A DNA stretch of 64,000 nucleotides from Microthrixaceae bacterium (GTDB taxonomy: Bacteria; Actinomycetota; Acidimicrobiia; Acidimicrobiales; Iamiaceae), in NCBI GenBank assembly GCA_016702505.1, contig JADJDU010000014.1:66052-130051 (forward strand), written 5' to 3'. Below are positions 26,330 to 35,064 of this stretch, one piece after another (the stretch's first letter is position 1; the number at the start of each line of letters is the position of its first letter). The notes below the pieces were generated by a model. The model had not been told where the DNA came from and did no database searches. It saw only the letters and a program-made list of their open reading frames with translations. A program made the translations under genes and the position numbers.

Positions 26330-26482
26330 ATGCCGTGCTTATGGGTCGGCTCGCCTATCCGCTCGCCTCCTAATCAGCGCTATCGAATGGAGCGATCCGA
26401 GCCGATACTCGAGTTGTGACAGGATCACGGTCGAACCCGGGGCCATTCGCCTTGACCCGGGGCATGTCGAGGGGATTTCCAG

Positions 26483-27910
26483 ATGAGCACTCACCATTTC
26501 GGTCGTCGACGCGTTCTTGCCCTGGCAACCGCGGTGGCAGTCGTGGCCACGCTGGCCGTGGGCTGCGGGAAGGACGACTCGGGGACCAAGGAGAACAGCG
26601 CTACCTCGACCACCGAGGCGACCGGTGGCGAGGGTGCGGTTCTGCGGGTGCCAGAGGACCACGAGACCATCCAGGCCGCAGTGGACGCCGCCAAACCGGG
26701 CGACATGGTCCTGGTCGGTAAGGGCGTCTACGAGGAAGCCGTCGACGTCGAGACCGACGATGTCACCATCCGCGGAGTCGACCGCAACGAGGTGATCCTC
26801 GACGGTGGATTCGAATTGGAGAACGGCATCCGGGTCCTCGATACCGACGGTGTGGTGGTCGAGAACATGACCGCACGCAACTACGTCTCCAACGGCTTCT
26901 TCTGGACCGGCTCGGATCGCTACCGCGGCTCGTATCTGACCGCATACCGCAACGGTGACTACGGCATCTACGCCTTCGACTCCTACCACGGCCAGTTCGA
27001 CAACAGCTACGGGTCCGGTAGCCCCGACGCCGGGTTCTACATCGGTCAGTGCTTCGAGTGCGACGCCGTTCTCGACAACGTGGTGTCGGAGTACAACGGT
27101 CTCGGCTACTCGGGCACGAACTCGGGTGGCGAGCTGTACATCGTCAACTCGACCTTCCGGAACAATCGGGCCGGCATCGTCCCCAACTCCGGTTCCTACG
27201 AGCTGTGCTACCCGGGTCGGTCGAATGTGATCGTGGGCAACATCATCCACGACAACAACTACATGGACGGTCCCGGAATCGATGTGTCCCTGCTGGCCCA
27301 AGGCAACGGGATCTTGCTGGCCGGAAGCATCAACAACACCGTCGAGCGCAACCTGGTGTTCAACCACGACAAGGCTGGCATCGCCGCCTTCCCCTTCCCT
27401 GAAGAGGACGCAAGCGACGAGCCTCCCGCCGTGGACGAGTTGGACATCCCCTGCGTTGAGACCCTCGACGACGAGATCCCCACCGAGCCGGTCGGTCTGG
27501 TCATGTGGAACGCCACCGGCAACCGGATCGTGGGCAACGTCATCGAGGCATCGGGCCAGGCCGATCTGGCATCGGGCACCCTGTCCATCGAGGACGGCGA
27601 CCTCACTACCGCCGAGTTGAACAACTGCTTCTCTGGGAACACCTTCACCACCTCGGCCCCCACCGACTTGGAGAAGCTGGCGCCGTGCGACGGCACCGGC
27701 AGCGGTGGTGACTTCGAGGCCGGAGCCTTCGACCTGATGGGTCTCATCGCCAGCCAACCGGCCAAGCCGCCCAAGGACTCGTACAAGACCACACCCGAGC
27801 CCGGCCTACAACCATCGATGCCCGATGCCGAGACCGCGCCTCACCCCCGTTTCGAGGGGCCCGAGAAGCCTGATGTCGCCTCGATCGAGGTTCCCGCCAA
27901 GCCGGCGTGA
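26483..27910 (+). CDS. Parallel beta-helix lipoprotein (first of two paralogues)
   Basis: 475 residues. Signal peptide with lipobox LAVGC (Cys28), a Ser/Thr linker, then VPEDHETIQAAVDAAKPGDMVLVGKGVYEE, the start of NosD/pectate-lyase-like right-handed beta-helix proteins. Repeated rungs rich in Asn and Gly (NGIRVLDTDGVVVENMT, FRNNRAGIVPNSGSYE) follow to about 380. Such proteins bind or cleave polysaccharide, or act at the cell surface; no catalytic set was identified. It lies with a DUF1996 gene and a close paralogue (28927). Confidence 0.8.
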   Translation: MSTHHFGRRRVLALATAVAVVATLAVGCGKDDSGTKENSATSTTEATGGEGAVLRVPEDHETIQAAVDAAKPGDMVLVGKGVYEEAVDVETDDVTIRGVDRNEVILDGGFELENGIRVLDTDGVVVENMTARNYVSNGFFWTGSDRYRGSYLTAYRNGDYGIYAFDSYHGQFDNSYGSGSPDAGFYIGQCFECDAVLDNVVSEYNGLGYSGTNSGGELYIVNSTFRNNRAGIVPNSGSYELCYPGRSNVIVGNIIHDNNYMDGPGIDVSLLAQGNGILLAGSINNTVERNLVFNHDKAGIAAFPFPEEDASDEPPAVDELDIPCVETLDDEIPTEPVGLVMWNATGNRIVGNVIEASGQADLASGTLSIEDGDLTTAELNNCFSGNTFTTSAPTDLEKLAPCDGTGSGGDFEAGAFDLMGLIASQPAKPPKDSYKTTPEPGLQPSMPDAETAPHPRFEGPEKPDVASIEVPAKPA

Positions 27911-27933
27911 TCGCGCAGGATCGCTAGCAACCC

Positions 27934-28902
27934 ATGTCGTCTCCGGCCCGCACGAGGTTGCTAGCCGTGGTCGTGGTGGTGGCGTTGGTCGCCATGGTCG
28001 CGATCTTGGTGCGCGATCGTGGCGGGTCTGAGCGATCAGGTCCGGTAGCCGCGGAGACCGATGACCGCGACGTCGCCGACACGGACCGACCAGCTCAAGG
28101 CGGGATCGGACCGGAGCGTCATGTCGGACCCCAAGGGCGGGTCGGGCAGTTCGTGGTCCACTGCGACTACAGCCATTCCGCGCCCGACGACCCGATCGTG
28201 CACTTCGGTCACTCAGGTCGCTCGCATCGCCACGACTTCTACGGCTCGGACATCATCAACGCCGACAGCACCGCTGAGTCGTTGTTGGAGGGGGGCACCA
28301 CCTGCGACAAGACCGCTGACAAGGCTGGCTACTGGCATCCGACCCTGTTCGACCACGGTGAGATCGTGGTCCCAGTGTCGATCGCGGCGTACTACCGGGC
28401 TGCGCCCGGCGTCGACCCGACCGACCTGGTCACCATGCCCACCGGACTTGCCCTGATCGCCGGTGATCAGACCGCGGAGACCCCCCAAGCCGGCGAGGCC
28501 ACGGGGTGGGTGTGCGGGAGTAGGACCAGGGTCGCCGATGATCCGCCCGAATGCCCAGCCGGAGCCCCGCTCCACCTGATCCTCACCTACCAGGACTGCT
28601 GGGACGGCAAGAACGTGGACAGCGCCGATCACCAGTCACATGTGGCCTACTCGGTCGACGGTGCCTGCCCAGCCACCCATCCCGAGAACATCCCCCAGCT
28701 CACGGTGTCGGTCAACTTCGCCATCTCGGGACCGGACCACGACCTGAGCCTGGCCTCGGGCAACATCTACTCGGCCCACGGTGACTTTTTCAACGGATGG
28801 GAACCCGCCGGCCTGCAACGCGAGATCGACCGGTGCATCAAACGCAACGTCGTGTGTGACCTGGCCTCCAACCGTGAAGAAGAGCCGTTGTTCAGCAGTT
28901 GA
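27934..28902 (+). CDS. DUF1996-like secreted/membrane-anchored protein
   Basis: 322 residues with an N-terminal helix (about 9-27). His-rich motifs typical of DUF1996: GHSGRSHRHDFYGS, AGYWHPTLFDHGE and the C-terminal AHGDFFNGWEPAGLQREIDRCI. DUF1996 proteins are extracellular and common in fungi and actinobacteria; function unknown. Sandwiched between two beta-helix paralogues with gaps of about 24 bp each side, suggesting one operon and a shared surface role. Confidence 0.75.
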   Translation: MSSPARTRLLAVVVVVALVAMVAILVRDRGGSERSGPVAAETDDRDVADTDRPAQGGIGPERHVGPQGRVGQFVVHCDYSHSAPDDPIVHFGHSGRSHRHDFYGSDIINADSTAESLLEGGTTCDKTADKAGYWHPTLFDHGEIVVPVSIAAYYRAAPGVDPTDLVTMPTGLALIAGDQTAETPQAGEATGWVCGSRTRVADDPPECPAGAPLHLILTYQDCWDGKNVDSADHQSHVAYSVDGACPATHPENIPQLTVSVNFAISGPDHDLSLASGNIYSAHGDFFNGWEPAGLQREIDRCIKRNVVCDLASNREEEPLFSS

Positions 28903-28926
28903 CCGCTCTGTGACACCATTCTCGTC

Positions 28927-30378
28927 GTGAGTCGCCAGCATCACCGAACGGATCGTTCCCGCTTCGTCATGGCCCTGTTGGCGGTGCTCGTCGTGGTGAT
29001 GTCGTCGGCGTGCTCAGGTTCGGATGGGTCCGAAGGTGCGGGTAGCGATGCCTCGGCGAGCGCGTCGACGAGCCCGAGCACCAGCGGTGCCCATCCCGGC
29101 GAGGTGGTGCGGGTCCCTCAGGACCACGAGACCATCCAGGCCGCGGTCGACGCCGCTCGTCCCGGGGACATGGTCCTCATCGCTGCGGGGGTTTACGCCG
29201 AGTCGGTAGATGTCGAAACGGAGGACATCACCATTCGGGGCGTGGACCGCAACCAGGTGATCCTCGATGGTGGGTTCAAGTTGGAGAACGGCATCCGGGT
29301 GCTCGATACCGACGGCGTGGTGGTGGAGAACCTGACCGTTCGCCAGTTCACCGGCAACGGGGTGTTCTGGACCGGATCGGATCGGTTCAAAGGCTCGTAC
29401 CTGACCGTCTATCGCAACGGTGATTACGGCATCTACGCCTTCGACTCCTACCACGGTGTGATCGAGCACAGCTACGGCTCTGGGAACATCGAATCGGCGT
29501 TCTACGTGGGGGAGTGCTTCGAGTGTGACGTGGTGATCGACGACGTGGTGTCGGAGTACAACGGCGTCGGCTACTCGGGCACCAACTCGGGTGGTGAGCT
29601 GTACATCGTCAATTCCACGTTTCGGAACAACCGGGCCGGGATCCTGCCCAACTCGGGTTCCTATGAGCTGTGCTACCCCGGCCGGTCCAATGTGATCGTG
29701 GGGAACATCGTCCACGACAACAACTTGCTCGACGGTCCCGGTTTCCCCACCTCGCTCATCGCTCAGGGCAACGGGATCCTGGTGGCGGGCAGCATCGACA
29801 ACCGGATCGAACGCAATCTGGTCTACAACCATGCCCGAACTGGGATATCGGCCATCCCTTTCATCGAATCAGACGCCGCCGACACGCCACCTCCAGCCAG
29901 CGAGCACGAGCGGCCGTGCCGTGAGACCCGCGACGACCCGCTCCCAGAGGAGCCGGTGGGCAACGTGTTGTGGGATGCCACCGGGAACCGGATCATCGGC
30001 AACCACGTCAGTGGATCCGGAATCGCCGATCTGGCCAGCGGCTTCATTCGCAACCCGATCCCCGGCGTAGCGGTGGCGGCCGACCACAACTGCTTCTCCG
30101 GCAACGAGATCACCACCTCGGCCCCTCCCGGGCTCCAAGAGATCGTGCCGTGCGATGGTGAGGGCAACGGTGTCGACCTGGAGGTGGGGGCTTTGGACTT
30201 CGGTCTGTTCATCACCGAACAGCCCCCGACCCCGGCCGAGGATGCCTACCAGCGGACCCCGGTACCCGGGCCGCAGCCCATCATGGCCAACGCGGCGACC
30301 GCGCCCCACCCTCGCTTCGTTCGGCCGGTACGTCCCGACGTGGATGCCATCACGGTGCCAGGTCGACCCGCAGCCTGA
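28927..30378 (+). CDS. Parallel beta-helix lipoprotein (second paralogue)
   Basis: 483 residues, a close relative of the protein at 26483 along its length (shared TIRGVDRN, GIRVLDTDGVVVEN, GDYGIYAFDSYHG, CFECD, GYSGTNSGGELYIVNSTFRN). Signal peptide with lipobox-like SSAC (Cys29) and a Ser/Thr-rich linker. GTG start at 28927. The two copies probably arose by duplication around the DUF1996 gene and have diverged mainly at both ends. Confidence 0.8.
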   Translation: MSRQHHRTDRSRFVMALLAVLVVVMSSACSGSDGSEGAGSDASASASTSPSTSGAHPGEVVRVPQDHETIQAAVDAARPGDMVLIAAGVYAESVDVETEDITIRGVDRNQVILDGGFKLENGIRVLDTDGVVVENLTVRQFTGNGVFWTGSDRFKGSYLTVYRNGDYGIYAFDSYHGVIEHSYGSGNIESAFYVGECFECDVVIDDVVSEYNGVGYSGTNSGGELYIVNSTFRNNRAGILPNSGSYELCYPGRSNVIVGNIVHDNNLLDGPGFPTSLIAQGNGILVAGSIDNRIERNLVYNHARTGISAIPFIESDAADTPPPASEHERPCRETRDDPLPEEPVGNVLWDATGNRIIGNHVSGSGIADLASGFIRNPIPGVAVAADHNCFSGNEITTSAPPGLQEIVPCDGEGNGVDLEVGALDFGLFITEQPPTPAEDAYQRTPVPGPQPIMANAATAPHPRFVRPVRPDVDAITVPGRPAA

Positions 30379-30379
30379 A

Positions 30380-30465
30380 TCCACCGAAAGGCAGAGCCTT
30401 GCGGCGGAGTTCGGTCGCCGGCCTGACGGCCGACGCCTTCGCTGCTACGACCGGCAAAGCCGATC
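30380..30465. repeat. Dispersed 3'-end repeat, full copy B
   Basis: 86-bp counterpart of the element at 9830-9916 with about a dozen differences and one 1-base gap. Starts one base after the beta-helix stop. Contains AAGGC-AGA-GCCTT hairpin. Followed at about 30476-30520 by a GGGGGCTCC...-type G/C hairpin. The rest of the gap to the convergent cupredoxin gene (30677) holds nothing else recognised. Confidence 0.75.
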
Positions 30466-30676
30466 TCCGCAGGTCGGGGGCTCCGCCACAAAGGGCTCTG
30501 CCCCCGAACCCCCGCCCGGTCCTGTTGCCAAAGCTCGTCAGACAGCCGAACACCAATGGTGGTCACATGGAGGACCCGGGGCACCTGGGCACGGCATGGC
30601 TCAACAGAGGCGAAACCTCGCTCTGATTGCCCTCGCAGCGACGACGACTGGACCCAATCCGCTCGGGTCCTGAGCG

Positions 30677-31141
30677 CTACTCGACCACCCGGATGGCGCC
30701 GACCATGCCCTTGGTCGCGGTGCCGTGCAGAGAGCAGTAGTACGGGTAGTCGCCGGGGGCGGTGAAGGTGACTTCCTGCTTCATGCCCGGTTCGAGCTCT
30801 TCGGCTTCGATCGACTCGAATCGATCCTCGGGGACGGCCAAGACGTTGTGTTGGTTGCGTCCCCTGTTATTGAAGGTGACGGTGGTGCCAGCCCTCACCT
30901 CGATGTAGGGCTTCACGAAGATGTTGTCTCGCGCCTGGACCGTCACCACGTCCTTGTCGGTGAGGTCCGTCCACTCCGCGTCGCTCAGGTCGGGGGTGTC
31001 CCCGGTGGCAGCGGTCGTGGAGGTGGCGCCGTCTTCGACCTTGGTGGCATCCCCGCCGTCCCCACATCCACCTAGAAGCAGGGCAGAGAACGCCAAGGCG
31101 GCGAGGCGAAATGCGATCTGGTTGGTGCTGGCGGAGCTCAT
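30677..31141 (-). CDS. Cupredoxin (plastocyanin-like) lipoprotein
   Basis: 154 residues. Lipobox LLGGC (Cys26), acidic/Thr linker, then a blue-copper domain with the type-1 site His98 (NQHNV), Cys136 and His139 (YYCSLHG) and Met146 (TKGMVG). A small extracytoplasmic electron carrier or copper protein. ATG 31141 gives a good signal peptide; an upstream ATG (31201) does not. Confidence 0.85.
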   Translation of the reverse strand: MSSASTNQIAFRLAALAFSALLLGGCGDGGDATKVEDGATSTTAATGDTPDLSDAEWTDLTDKDVVTVQARDNIFVKPYIEVRAGTTVTFNNRGRNQHNVLAVPEDRFESIEAEELEPGMKQEVTFTAPGDYPYYCSLHGTATKGMVGAIRVVE

Positions 31142-31235
31142 CGTCTCAGACAGTAACGGTGGCGCCGCTGTTGTTCTTGGTCGATGGCCCGTTACGGGCA
31201 TGTGAGCGGAGGTGTGCTTCGGTCAGACTGGCGCC

Positions 31236-32366
31236 GTGTCCGACATCGTCGAGGTCCCCGAAACCGAGCGGGCGTTCTATGTAGCCGAGTTCGCCGGGGG
31301 CACGATCGTTGTGTCGCTGCCCCACCGCCATTGGCTGACGCCTGAGGTGGTCGAGGCCGTAGCCGGTTCCCTCGACGAGGGGGGCGCCCGTCTGGTGCTG
31401 GTGGAGGGGGTAGATGACCTTGAGCCGCGCCCCTCGACCACCGAGTCCATCCCTGGATCGATCCCTGAGTCGATCGTAGGGTCGGCCGAGGTGTGGCTGC
31501 CCTCTGAGGAGCTCGACCCGGCTGGACTGGCCTCGCTCTGGTTGGCGGTCGCCGACTCCGCGGTGGTGACCGTGCGAACACGTCGCGCCCGGTGCCCGTT
31601 GGTGGCAGCCCACGTGGCCGCCTCACTACGGGCACTGAAGCTGGTGATCACCGACCCGGCTGGTGGCTGGGGTCGCCCACCGCGGAGCTTCGCCGATGTA
31701 AGCACCCATCGTGACGCGTATCGAGCCCAACTGGGCGAACGTCAGGACGGCATGGTGGTGGAGGCGCTCGAGGTGGCTCTTTCCGGAGGGGTGAGCAGCG
31801 TCAACCTCTGTCGGGCAGCGGACCTGGAGCGTGAGCTGTTCACCTTCGACGGAACTGGAACGCTCTTCACCAGCGGTGGTTACGTGGCGGTTGCGCCGCT
31901 GCGGATCGATGATCTGGCCGCGGTAGAGGACCTGGTGGCTCAGGGCACCGCCGATGGGCTGCTGCGTCCGAGAACGCGGCTGGAGGTGGCCCGTCTTGCT
32001 GCCACCGGGATCGGGGCCAAGGTGGTCGGGAGCGGACACCTGGCCGGCGTGGTGGGGCTCGAGACCGACGCCTACCGAGAAGACAACGTGGGGGAGGTGG
32101 CGGGCCTGTACACCGTCAGCCGGTTCTCCGGTTCCGGAGCCGGAGGTGCGCTCATCGACGAGCTCCTCGCTCGGGCCGGAGGTCTCGGACTGAGTGCGGT
32201 GTTCGCGGTCACGGTGGCGGAACCGGCAGCGGCCCTGTTCGAGCGCAAGGGGTTCGTGGAGGTAGACCAGGCTGTACTGCCCACGTCCAAGTGGGCGGAC
32301 TACGACGACGCTCGACGGAGTCGGGCTCGCGCCTTCTGGATCGACATCGAGGCCGGCCGTTTCTGA
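31236..32366 (+). CDS. N-acetylglutamate synthase-like GNAT (ArgA type)
   Basis: 376 residues from GTG 31236 (an in-frame start at 31212 adds eight). The C-terminal third fits the ArgA GNAT domain: EVAGLYTVSRFSGSGAGGALIDEL, FAVTVAEPAAALFERKGFVEV and LPTSKWADYDDARRSRARAFW. The N-terminal two-thirds would be a degenerate amino-acid-kinase-like domain. Expected reaction: acetyl-CoA plus glutamate to N-acetylglutamate. The stop codon lies inside the regulon palindrome of fadE30; the pairing with fadE30 is positional. Confidence 0.65.
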   Translation: MSDIVEVPETERAFYVAEFAGGTIVVSLPHRHWLTPEVVEAVAGSLDEGGARLVLVEGVDDLEPRPSTTESIPGSIPESIVGSAEVWLPSEELDPAGLASLWLAVADSAVVTVRTRRARCPLVAAHVAASLRALKLVITDPAGGWGRPPRSFADVSTHRDAYRAQLGERQDGMVVEALEVALSGGVSSVNLCRAADLERELFTFDGTGTLFTSGGYVAVAPLRIDDLAAVEDLVAQGTADGLLRPRTRLEVARLAATGIGAKVVGSGHLAGVVGLETDAYREDNVGEVAGLYTVSRFSGSGAGGALIDELLARAGGLGLSAVFAVTVAEPAAALFERKGFVEVDQAVLPTSKWADYDDARRSRARAFWIDIEAGRF

Positions 32367-32378
32367 CGCTCCGTCAGG
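32362..32378. promoter_or_regulatory. Regulon palindrome, site 6 (fadE30 promoter)
   Basis: TCTGACG-CTC-CGTCAGG. Overlaps the TGA stop of the upstream gene. A -10-like TACGCT (32386-32391) ends exactly 7 nt before the fadE30 ATG (32399), so the mRNA should be leaderless. Confidence 0.75.
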
Positions 32379-32398
32379 TGGGCGTTACGCTCCCGGGA

Positions 32399-33622
32399 AT
32401 GGATCTGCGGTTCTCCGATGAGGACGAGGAATTCCGGGCCGAAGCCCGGAGGTGGCTGACCGAGCAGCTCGACGGCGATTTTGCCGGGGTGAGAGGCAGA
32501 GGCGGACCAGGCGACGAGCATGCCTTGTTCGAGGAACGTCTGGCGTGGGAGAAGCACCTGGGCGCCAACGGCTGGACCTGCGTCGGGTGGCCCACCGAAC
32601 ACGGGGGCCGGGGGCTCAGCCTTCACCAACAGGTGATCTGGTACGAGGAGTACGCCAGGGCCGGAGGCCCGGGGCGCCTCGGCCACATCGGTGAAGGCCT
32701 GGCCGGTCCCACGATCATGGCCTTCGGCACCGCCGACCAGCAGGCCCGGTTTCTGCCCGGCATCGTGGCCGGGACCTCGCTTTGGGCCCAGGGCTACAGC
32801 GAACCCAACGCCGGCTCGGACCTGGCCAACGTGGCCACCAGGGCCGAGCCCGATGGGGAAGATTGGCTGATCACCGGCCAGAAGGTTTGGACCTCTCTGG
32901 CTCATTGGTCGGACTGGGTGTTCGTCCTGGCCCGCACCGACCGTGATGCCACCCCCAAGCACCGTGGGATCACCTACTTCCTAATGCCCCTCCACCAAGA
33001 CGGCGTGGAGATCCGACCCATCCGCCAGGTCACGGGCACCTCGGAGTTCAACGAGGTGTTCTTCGAAGGGGCGCGGGCGCTGGCCGTCGACGTGGTCGGT
33101 GGGGTCAACAACGGCTGGAAGGTGGCCATGGGCACCCTGGCCTTCGAACGGGGAGCCTCGACGCTGGGTCAACAGCTCAGCTTCCGCAACGAGCTGGACA
33201 CCATCGTTGGCGAGGCACGCCGCAACGGGAGGATCGACGACCCCATTATCCGTCAGCGTCTGGCCGCGGCCCACGCTGGCTTGGAGGTGATGCGGTGGAA
33301 CACCCTGCGTGTCCTGTCTCAGGCCGAGGGTGCAGACCTACCCCGGGAGGCCATGATCACCAAGCTGTACTGGTCGAACTGGCACCGTGACCTCGGCGAG
33401 TTGGCCATGGACGTGTTGGGTGCCGAAGCATTGCTGGCCGAGCAGGACGTTGCTCCCGAGGATTGCCACGGCGAGGGCTACGAGCTCACAGCCCTGCAGC
33501 GGCTGTTCTTGTTCACCCGCTCGGACACGATCTACGCCGGCTCCAACGAGATCCAGCGCAACATCATCGGAGAGCGGGCACTCGGACTGCCCGGCGAACC
33601 CAAACCTGCCCCGAAGGGATGA
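32399..33622 (+). CDS. fadE30: Acyl-CoA dehydrogenase FadE30-like (HIP-CoA dehydrogenase)
   Basis: 407 residues. Strong resemblance over the whole length to mycobacterial FadE30: EEHGGRGLS-type GWPTEHGGRGLS, LWAQGYSEPNAGSDLA, VWTSLAHWSDWVFVLART, QVTGTSEFNEVFFEGA, FERGASTLGQQ and YAGSNEIQRNIIGERALGLP. FadE30 oxidises HIP-CoA, the first step after FadD3. Flavin-dependent. First gene of a three-gene operon; the stop overlaps the ipdF ATG. Palindrome and -10 directly upstream. Confidence 0.9.
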   Translation: MDLRFSDEDEEFRAEARRWLTEQLDGDFAGVRGRGGPGDEHALFEERLAWEKHLGANGWTCVGWPTEHGGRGLSLHQQVIWYEEYARAGGPGRLGHIGEGLAGPTIMAFGTADQQARFLPGIVAGTSLWAQGYSEPNAGSDLANVATRAEPDGEDWLITGQKVWTSLAHWSDWVFVLARTDRDATPKHRGITYFLMPLHQDGVEIRPIRQVTGTSEFNEVFFEGARALAVDVVGGVNNGWKVAMGTLAFERGASTLGQQLSFRNELDTIVGEARRNGRIDDPIIRQRLAAAHAGLEVMRWNTLRVLSQAEGADLPREAMITKLYWSNWHRDLGELAMDVLGAEALLAEQDVAPEDCHGEGYELTALQRLFLFTRSDTIYAGSNEIQRNIIGERALGLPGEPKPAPKG

Positions 33623-34407
33623 CCGTGACCACTGTTCCCCCCTACGTTCCCGGTCACGGCCTGCTCGCGGGCAAGACCGTCGTTGTCACCGCCGCTGCCG
33701 GAACCGGCATCGGCTCGGCCGTGGCCCGGCGAGCCATAGAGGAGGGTGCCTCGGTGCTCATCTCGGACTTCCACGAGCGACGCCTTGAGGAGACCGCAGA
33801 CCGCTTGGACACCGAGACCGGTACTCGTCCGCTCACCCAGGTCTGCAACGTCACCGACGAGGACCACGTTCAGGCCTTGGTCGGGGCCGCGGTGGATGGT
33901 CTCGGTGGTATCGACGTGATGATCAACAACGCCGGTCTGGGTGGATCGTCGCTGCTGGTCGACATGACCGACGACCAGTGGAACACCGTGCTCGACGTCA
34001 CCCTCAACGGGACGTTTCGTTGTACCCGTGCTGTCCTGCGCCACATGATCGAGCGCGGCCAGGGAGGGGTCATGGTCAACAACGCTTCGGTCCTGGGGTG
34101 GCGAGCGCAGACCGAGCAGGCCCACTACGCCGCGGCCAAGGCCGGGGTCATGGCCCTCACCCGCTGCGCCGCGGTGGAGGCCGCACCCCACGGCGTTCGC
34201 ATCAACGCCGTCGCACCGAGCTTGGCCATGCATCCGTTCCTGGCCAAGGTCACCACCGATGAACTGCTGGACGAGCTCACCAAGCGGGAGGCGTTCGGGC
34301 GCTACGCCGAACCTTGGGAGGTTGCCAACGTGATGGTCTTCTTGGCCAGTGACTACTCCAGTTACATGACCGGTGAAGTGGTGCCGGTCAGCTCACAGAG
34401 GGCGTGA
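33619..34407 (+). CDS. ipdF: SDR dehydrogenase IpdF-like
   Basis: 262 residues. GHGLLAGKTVVVTAAAGTGIGSAVARRA, NNAGLGGSSLLVDMTDDQW, NNASVLGWRAQTEQAHYAAAKAGVMALTRC and DYSSYMTGEVVPVSSQ closely match Rv3559c/IpdF, which oxidises the ring hydroxyl of 5-OH-HIP(-CoA) in the HIP pathway. The unusual TAAAGTGIGS cofactor loop supports the assignment. ATGA overlap with fadE30 as in mycobacteria, where the two are neighbours. Confidence 0.9.
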   Translation: MTVTTVPPYVPGHGLLAGKTVVVTAAAGTGIGSAVARRAIEEGASVLISDFHERRLEETADRLDTETGTRPLTQVCNVTDEDHVQALVGAAVDGLGGIDVMINNAGLGGSSLLVDMTDDQWNTVLDVTLNGTFRCTRAVLRHMIERGQGGVMVNNASVLGWRAQTEQAHYAAAKAGVMALTRCAAVEAAPHGVRINAVAPSLAMHPFLAKVTTDELLDELTKREAFGRYAEPWEVANVMVFLASDYSSYMTGEVVPVSSQRA

Positions 34408-34411
34408 TCTG

Positions 34412-34873
34412 ATGGCCGTGACCACCTTCAACGGAGTCGACGAGGTGAGGGCCGCGGTGGGTAGGCACCTCGGCTACAGCGACTGGGTGACCGTGACCCA
34501 AGACCAGGTGAACACCTTCACCGAGGCCACCGGCGACAATCAATGGATCCACGTCGACGTGGAACGGGCCCGAGCCGAGTCGCCCTTCGGTGGCCCGATC
34601 GCCCACGGCTACCTGACGCTGTCGCTCACCAACCTCTTCCTACCTCAGGTCGTCGATGTCCAAGGCGTGTCCATGGGGGTGAACCGGGGCACGGGGAAGG
34701 TGCGGTTCCCGGCGCCGGTGCCGGTGGGCTCTCGCCTACGGGCCGGGGTGGAGTTGACCGAGGTGGTCGACGTGAACGGTGGGATAGACACCACCATGGT
34801 GATCACCGTGGAGCGTGAAGGCTCCGACAAGCCGGTGTGCGTGGTGGAGAGCCTCAGCCGCTACCTGGCATAG
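34412..34873 (+). CDS. MaoC-like (R)-hydratase, HtdZ/Rv0130-like
   Basis: 153 residues, single hot-dog domain. VTQDQVNTFTEATGDNQWIHVDVERARAESPFGGPIAHGYLTLSL holds the catalytic Asp and His of MaoC hydratases, followed by NRGTGKVRFPAPVPVGSRLRAG. Adds water to 2-enoyl-CoA. It starts four bases after ipdF, so it probably provides a hydratase step in the same pathway; in mycobacteria this family member lies elsewhere. Confidence 0.85.
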   Translation: MAVTTFNGVDEVRAAVGRHLGYSDWVTVTQDQVNTFTEATGDNQWIHVDVERARAESPFGGPIAHGYLTLSLTNLFLPQVVDVQGVSMGVNRGTGKVRFPAPVPVGSRLRAGVELTEVVDVNGGIDTTMVITVEREGSDKPVCVVESLSRYLA

Positions 34874-34923
34874 GGCGGAACCCGTGCGTTGTGGGTCGTC
34901 GATCGTGGCGCGAGGATGGACCC

Positions 34924-35040
34924 ATGACCGAGGTTCACCAGTGCCCGTTCTGTGAGCTTCGCTTCGCCCTGGTGACGGAGCTTCAGACCCACATCCACGT
35001 CGACCATCCCGAGCGCAAGGTCCCGGATCGAACCAACTGA
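34924..35040 (+). CDS. C2H2 zinc-finger microprotein
   Basis: 38 residues forming one classical zinc finger: Cys7-x2-Cys10-x12-His23-x4-His28 (HQCPFCELRFALVTELQTHI). Start ATG 34924; no membrane segment. Solitary bacterial C2H2 microproteins occur in actinobacteria, role unknown. Placed between the fadE30 operon and a convergent thiolase gene. Confidence 0.7.
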   Translation: MTEVHQCPFCELRFALVTELQTHIHVDHPERKVPDRTN

Positions 35041-35064
35041 GCGGGCGTTCGGATCGAGCGTTGT

